Shown: piece by piece, positions 60,460-64,000 of the stretch
Layout of the letters: each line of letters starts with the position of its first letter
How positions within the stretch are numbered: the first letter of the stretch is position 1
From: Arminella tubonensis
Lineage (GTDB): Bacteria > Pseudomonadota > Alphaproteobacteria > Rhizobiales > Rhizobiaceae
Assembly: GCF_003240585.1 (NCBI RefSeq)
Contig: NZ_PCDP01000039.1
Coordinates: forward strand, 55,118 to 119,117
DNA: 64,000 nt
Direction of reading: 5' to 3'
Made by a program: the position numbers and the translations under genes
Notes under the pieces: model-generated
The model's input: only the letters and a program-made list of their open reading frames with translations
What the model was told of the DNA's origin: nothing
Databases searched by the model: none

Positions 60460-62622
60460 CTATTTCCGTTTCAGATGTCGTCCAAAATGGAACCAACGGC
60501 GGCGCCCGGAGGCCTTGCCATCATCCTTTGCCTCATCCGACCTTGGTGCAAAAATGGCGATGCTCGCGCCATAGACCGTTATCGAACTTTCCGCCTCATG
60601 CGTCGTGAACGGCTGCTGCGCGCCGGTATCTGCGACCCGCTGCCAATGCTCGATGCCATTGACTGCAGGGAGCGTGAACTCGCAATCGCCACCGGCATTG
60701 AAGATCAAGAACAGGTCGTCCATGGTCTCGCTGTCAGCGGCATGGATGCTCTTGCCGAGGTAGACGCCAAGCACGCGCAGTTCGCCATCGTCCCAGGCAC
60801 CGTCGTCCATGAAGCCACCATCCGGCTTGTGCCAGGCGATCTCGACACGGTCGGCCTCTGCGGTCTCTCCGGTCAGGAACCGTTCCTGGCGAAGAACCGG
60901 ATGCGCCTTGCGAAAGGCGACGGCCTTTTGGCAAAAATCGAGGAACGGATCGCCAAGGCCGGACCAATCGGTCCAGCCGATTTCGTCGTCCTGACAATAG
61001 GCGTTGTTGTTGCCGCCCTGGCTGTTGCCGACCTCGTCGCCACCGAGGATCATCGGAACCCCCTGGCTTAGCAGCAAAGTCATGACCATGTTGCGACGAC
61101 GACGGTCGCGCGCTTCGTTGATATCCGAATTGTCTGTGCCGCCCTCGACGCCCATGTTGTCGGAATGATTGTCGGAGTGGCCGTCATTGTTGTCTTCGCC
61201 GTTCGCCTCGTTATGCTTCTCATTGTAGGAAACGGTGTCCATCAGCGTGAAGCCGTCATGGGCACTGAGCAGATTGATCGAGGACGTCGCGCCGCGATCG
61301 GAATGATTGAATTGGCGGGCCGAACCGGTGATCCGTGACGCAAGCTTGGAGACCTGGCCAGCATCGCCCTTCCAGAAGCAACGGACATTGTCGCGAAATT
61401 TGTCGTTCCATTCCCGGAAAGGATGGGGAAAGCCGCCGACCTGATAGCCGCCCTCGCCGATATCCCATGGCTCTGCAATCAGCTTGACGCCCGACAGCAT
61501 GGGATCCTGGCGTATGGCGCCGAAGAAACCGCCCTCGCGGGCAAACTCCAGGTCCTGGCGGCCGAGCGTGCTGGCCAAGTCGAAGCGGAAACCGTCTATA
61601 TGCATGACGCCGACCCAGTAGCGCAGGCTGTCAAGCACCATGCGCATCACCATCGGATGGGCGACATTCAACGTGTTGCCGGTACCTGTCGTGTCGAAGG
61701 TGTGGCGCTGGTCGTCCGGCGAAAGAATATAGTAGCTCGCATTGTCGAGACCGCGGAAGCTCAGCGTCGGACCGCGTTCGGAGCCCTCAGCAGTGTGATT
61801 GTAGACCACGTCCATGATGACTTCGATGCCGGCAGCATGGAACTTTTTGACCATTGTCTTGAATTCCGTGACGCGGCTGCCTGAGAGGTAGCGCGTCTGC
61901 GGGGCGAAGAAGCCGAGCGTCTGATAGCCCCAGTAATTCCGAAGGTTCTTTTCGAGAAGATAGCGGTCGTCGAGGAAGTACTGGATCGGCAGCAATTCGA
62001 TCGCAGAGATGCCGAGCTTGGTCAAGTGATCGATGATTGGATCGCTGCACATGCCGAGAAACGTGCCGCGCAGCTTGTCGGGCACGTCGGGATGCGTCAT
62101 CGTCATGCCGCGCACATGCGCCTCGTAGATGACGGTTTCAGTCCATGGTCGCCGTATCGCCTTGTCACCGTCCCAATCGAAATCGGGATCCTGCACGACA
62201 CCCTTGACCATGAACGGCGCGCTGTCGCGATCGTCGAAAGACAGGTCTTCCTCCTCGGCCCCAATCTTGTAGCCATAAAGAGCGTCATCCCACTTGAGAT
62301 CGCCGATGATCTGCTTGGCGTAGGGGTCGAGCAGCAGCTTGTTCGGGTTGAAGCGGTGGCCTGCGCCCGGATGGTAGGGGCCGTGAACGCGGTAGCCGTA
62401 GACCGTGCCGGGACCGATGCCTGCGATATAGCCGGACCAGATGTCGCCTTCCCGTTTCGGCAGCGACATGCGGGCGATTTCATTCTTGCCGTCATCCGAA
62501 TAGAGGCAGAGTTCCACCTGCTCCGCATGGGCGGAGAAAACTGCGAAATGCGTGCCGGAGCCAGTATATTCAGCACCGAGCTCCGGTTTCATGAAATCCA
62601 GTTCCGAAAATGAGAAACTCAT
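60460..62622 (-). CDS. glgX: Glycogen debranching enzyme GlgX
   Basis: A 720-residue GH13_11 isoamylase-type enzyme that cleaves alpha-1,6 branches of phosphorylase-limit glycogen. The N-terminal CBM48 domain (YTGSGTHFAVFSAHAEQVELCLY) and catalytic motifs IDGFRFDLAST (Asp), KLIAEPWDIGEGGYQVG (Glu) and LLSAHDGFTLMDTVSYNEKHN (Asp) are intact. The other glg genes are not adjacent. An EcfG-type promoter lies 230 bp upstream. Confidence 0.95.
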   Translation of the reverse strand: MSFSFSELDFMKPELGAEYTGSGTHFAVFSAHAEQVELCLYSDDGKNEIARMSLPKREGDIWSGYIAGIGPGTVYGYRVHGPYHPGAGHRFNPNKLLLDPYAKQIIGDLKWDDALYGYKIGAEEEDLSFDDRDSAPFMVKGVVQDPDFDWDGDKAIRRPWTETVIYEAHVRGMTMTHPDVPDKLRGTFLGMCSDPIIDHLTKLGISAIELLPIQYFLDDRYLLEKNLRNYWGYQTLGFFAPQTRYLSGSRVTEFKTMVKKFHAAGIEVIMDVVYNHTAEGSERGPTLSFRGLDNASYYILSPDDQRHTFDTTGTGNTLNVAHPMVMRMVLDSLRYWVGVMHIDGFRFDLASTLGRQDLEFAREGGFFGAIRQDPMLSGVKLIAEPWDIGEGGYQVGGFPHPFREWNDKFRDNVRCFWKGDAGQVSKLASRITGSARQFNHSDRGATSSINLLSAHDGFTLMDTVSYNEKHNEANGEDNNDGHSDNHSDNMGVEGGTDNSDINEARDRRRRNMVMTLLLSQGVPMILGGDEVGNSQGGNNNAYCQDDEIGWTDWSGLGDPFLDFCQKAVAFRKAHPVLRQERFLTGETAEADRVEIAWHKPDGGFMDDGAWDDGELRVLGVYLGKSIHAADSETMDDLFLIFNAGGDCEFTLPAVNGIEHWQRVADTGAQQPFTTHEAESSITVYGASIAIFAPRSDEAKDDGKASGRRRWFHFGRHLKRK

Positions 62623-62786
62623 GGGTTCAAGTCCGCCTTGGTTGGGAGGTTTGGGGTGAATTCGCGTGCGGCTCCAGCAAAGCTGGAGACCGAGACGAGC
62701 ACGTCGCTCAGGCGCCTTGGGAGGTCGCCTACCAAAGGAGATATCTTGCTCAACTTCGGCAATGGGGCGTCTTCAGTCTGCGACAT
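62619..62786 (-). CDS. Putative 55-residue ORF overlapping the glgX start
   Basis: A frame from ATG at 62784-62786 to TGA at 62619-62621, overlapping the glgX ATG by ATGA (MSQTEDAPLPKLSKIS... NLPTKADLNP). It occupies the long leader between the EcfG-type promoter and glgX. The ATGA overlap argues for translation coupling, but there is no clear ribosome-binding site and no recognised family. Confidence 0.3.
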   Translation of the reverse strand: MSQTEDAPLPKLSKISPLVGDLPRRLSDVLVSVSSFAGAAREFTPNLPTKADLNP

Positions 62787-62852
62787 GGCATCGGGCAACC
62801 GTTTGCGAGGAATGGATCGGGCGCGGCCACTGGTGCCACGCCCGATACTGCA

Positions 62853-62877
62853 AACGTCATAAGTGTGCGAAAGTTCC
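62853..62877 (-). promoter_or_regulatory. EcfG-type promoter of glgX-topoIB
   Basis: Minus-strand GGAAC (plus 62873-62877) and CGTT (plus 62853-62856), 17 bp between GGAAC and GTT. The transcript would have a leader of about 220 nt before glgX. Confidence 0.6.
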
Positions 62878-62937
62878 TTGCCCGATCTCTAATTCAGCCG
62901 ACCGCTTGACAATCGAAATTCAGGCGAAATTCGGAGC

Positions 62938-63732
62938 TCACGGCATCAATTGCCCGCCGTTGACCTCGATGATCTGCCCGGTGACGTAGCCAGACAGTGT
63001 CGGCGAGGCGAGGAAAAGATAGGCACCGACGCAGTCTTCCGGCGTGCCGACGATGCCCATCGGGATCGACTTCCTCTGTATCTCCATCTGCTCGGCATTT
63101 GTGTAGCGTTCGTGGAATGGCGTCGCGATGACGCCGGGGGCGACCGCATTGACGCGGATCTTGTCACCGACGAATTCCTTGGCGTGCCCATGGGTGATCG
63201 TCGACACGAAACCCTTTGAGGCCGCATAAAGGATGGCACCATTGCCGCCGCCATTGCGAGCCGCGATGGAGGTGGTGTTGATGATAAAGCCGCCCTGCTT
63301 CTTCAGCCAGGGATGTGCCGCGCGGGTCGCGGCCAGTACCGAGCGGGCGTTGAGGCTCATCACCCGCTCGTAATGCACATCCGTCATCTGTTCGGTCGAA
63401 ACGCGACCAAGCATCCCGCCGGCATTGTTGACGAGGCCATCCAGATGACCAAAAGCTTCGGCGGTCTCGTTGACCACGCGCTCGCTTTCGCCATCCTGCG
63501 AAACATCCGCCTGGACGAGATGAACCTTGGCGCCTGTCGACCTGATTTCCTCGGCAAGCTGCTCGGCGGGTTCGCGGCTGGCATTGTAATGGATGCCGAC
63601 CTTCATGCCCTGTTGGGCGAAGGCGCGGGCAAGTGCTGCGCCGATACCCGTTGACGCGCCGGTAACGAGCACCGCTTTTCCGGCAAGATCCGGGACGCGA
63701 ATGGATGCGAGTGATTGTGCAAGTTCGGTCAT
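62938..63732 (-). CDS. SDR-family oxidoreductase
   Basis: A 264-residue classical short-chain dehydrogenase: GASTGIGAALARAF for NAD(P), NNAGG, NTTSIAARNGGGNGAILYAASKGFVSTITHG with Ser, Tyr and Lys of the catalytic triad. It probably acts on a 3-hydroxy or sugar substrate. It is on the same strand as the thiolase, 142 bp downstream of it, so a link with acyl-CoA metabolism is possible. Confidence 0.88.
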   Translation of the reverse strand: MTELAQSLASIRVPDLAGKAVLVTGASTGIGAALARAFAQQGMKVGIHYNASREPAEQLAEEIRSTGAKVHLVQADVSQDGESERVVNETAEAFGHLDGLVNNAGGMLGRVSTEQMTDVHYERVMSLNARSVLAATRAAHPWLKKQGGFIINTTSIAARNGGGNGAILYAASKGFVSTITHGHAKEFVGDKIRVNAVAPGVIATPFHERYTNAEQMEIQRKSIPMGIVGTPEDCVGAYLFLASPTLSGYVTGQIIEVNGGQLMP

Positions 63733-63874
63733 GGCTGCGAGGTCCTCCCTGGGTGCCGATGCATCGTGAATATTTCGCCATCCTCATATCAGGCGATGTT
63801 GTGGCGGGGCAATCGCGACACGGAGACCTTGGGGAAATGACCGCCATCCCGACGTCACTTTGCCGTGAGACACA

Positions 63875-64000
63875 TCACACCCTTTCGAGCGCGATGGCGA
63901 TGCCCTGGCCGACGCCGATGCACATGGTCGACAGCGCATAGCGGCCGCCGGTCTCTTTCAGCTCCAGCGCCGCCGTGCCGGTGATGCGGGCGCCGGACAT
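63875..64000 (-). CDS. Thiolase (acetyl-CoA acyltransferase), C-terminal part
   Basis: The right edge of the window encodes the last 41 residues of a thiolase: SGARITGTAALELKETGG, then ALSTMCIGVGQGIAIALERV and a TGA at 63875-63877. The second catalytic cysteine is the Cys in STMCIGVGQG. The N-terminal part and the nucleophile lie outside the window, so degradative and biosynthetic types cannot be separated. Confidence 0.88.
   Translation of the reverse strand: MSGARITGTAALELKETGGRYALSTMCIGVGQGIAIALERV

Noticed and set aside
1..64000. tRNA, rRNA, CRISPR arrays, insertion sequences, integrases, toxin-antitoxin pairs
   Set aside because: I looked for cloverleaf arms, spaced direct repeats, transposase or integrase motifs and paired small toxin genes and found none that I can support.

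Overview
The window reads as chromosomal or megaplasmid DNA of a Rhizobiaceae alphaproteobacterium, probably Rhizobium sensu lato. Support comes from high GC, dense ATGA-overlapping operons, the complete uronate-to-ketoglutarate semialdehyde oxidation set known from Agrobacterium, a palindromic intergenic element of the rhizobial type, and several general-stress (EcfG/RpoE2-type) promoter matches. I saw no rRNA, tRNA, CRISPR array, insertion sequence or prophage gene.

Layout. 1-4.0 kb: a GH94-type phosphorylase (5' end outside the window, C-terminus possibly cut) followed by a scar in which two N-terminally truncated genes, a sugar ABC ATPase and an enolase-superfamily dehydratase, lie back to back. 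4.0-8.5 kb: AraC regulator with a divergent Fsr-like MFS exporter, then a tagatose kinase/GatZ pair. 8.5-13 kb: surface polysaccharide genes (ligase/polymerase, sugar-phosphate transferase, epimerase, nucleotide-sugar dehydrogenase). 13.0-22.7 kb: a LysR remnant and a kdp high-affinity K+ system (small membrane ORF, kdpF, A, small membrane ORF, B, C, D, E) with a PtsN-type EIIA directly downstream. 22.8-26.6 kb: sulfate ABC importer sbp-cysTWA. 27.1-30.9 kb: udh and, divergently, a GntR regulator, kdgD and gci: oxidation of galacturonate/glucuronate through the lactone to 2-oxoglutarate semialdehyde. 30.9-35.3 kb: EEP hydrolase, cardiolipin synthase and treZ. 35.6-39.5 kb: small stress-type proteins, a GST, two low-affinity iron permease family genes (one frameshifted). 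39.5-40.6 kb: a diguanylate cyclase. 40.9-49.5 kb: an XRE-cupin regulator followed by a nine-gene operon combining a ribose-type ABC importer with a phosphotriesterase-family hydrolase, a GATase1-like protein, an M20-type carbamoylase/amidase, a BtpA/SgcQ protein and a PfkB kinase. 49.5-53 kb: rfbACBD for dTDP-L-rhamnose. 53.2-60.4 kb: htpG with a heat-shock-type promoter, a DUF1236 protein, two ku genes, a stand-alone LigD polymerase and topoisomerase IB. 60.5-64 kb: glgX, an SDR, and the C-terminus of a thiolase.

How it fits together. The nine-gene cluster at 41.6-49.5 kb is the best candidate for an undescribed catabolic pathway: its enzyme mix predicts import of a sugar conjugate, opening of a lactone/ester and of an amide or ureido bond, and phosphorylation of a sugar. 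Its promoter carries two copies of a TTCAAG-N3-CTTGA(A) palindrome lying over the -35 and -10, immediately behind an XRE-cupin gene. The second theme is a stress island: eight GGAAC-N17/18-GTT elements lie upstream of treZ, small stress proteins, the ku-ligD operon and glgX-topoIB, which suggests coordinated control of trehalose/glycogen metabolism and end-joining repair by the general stress sigma factor.
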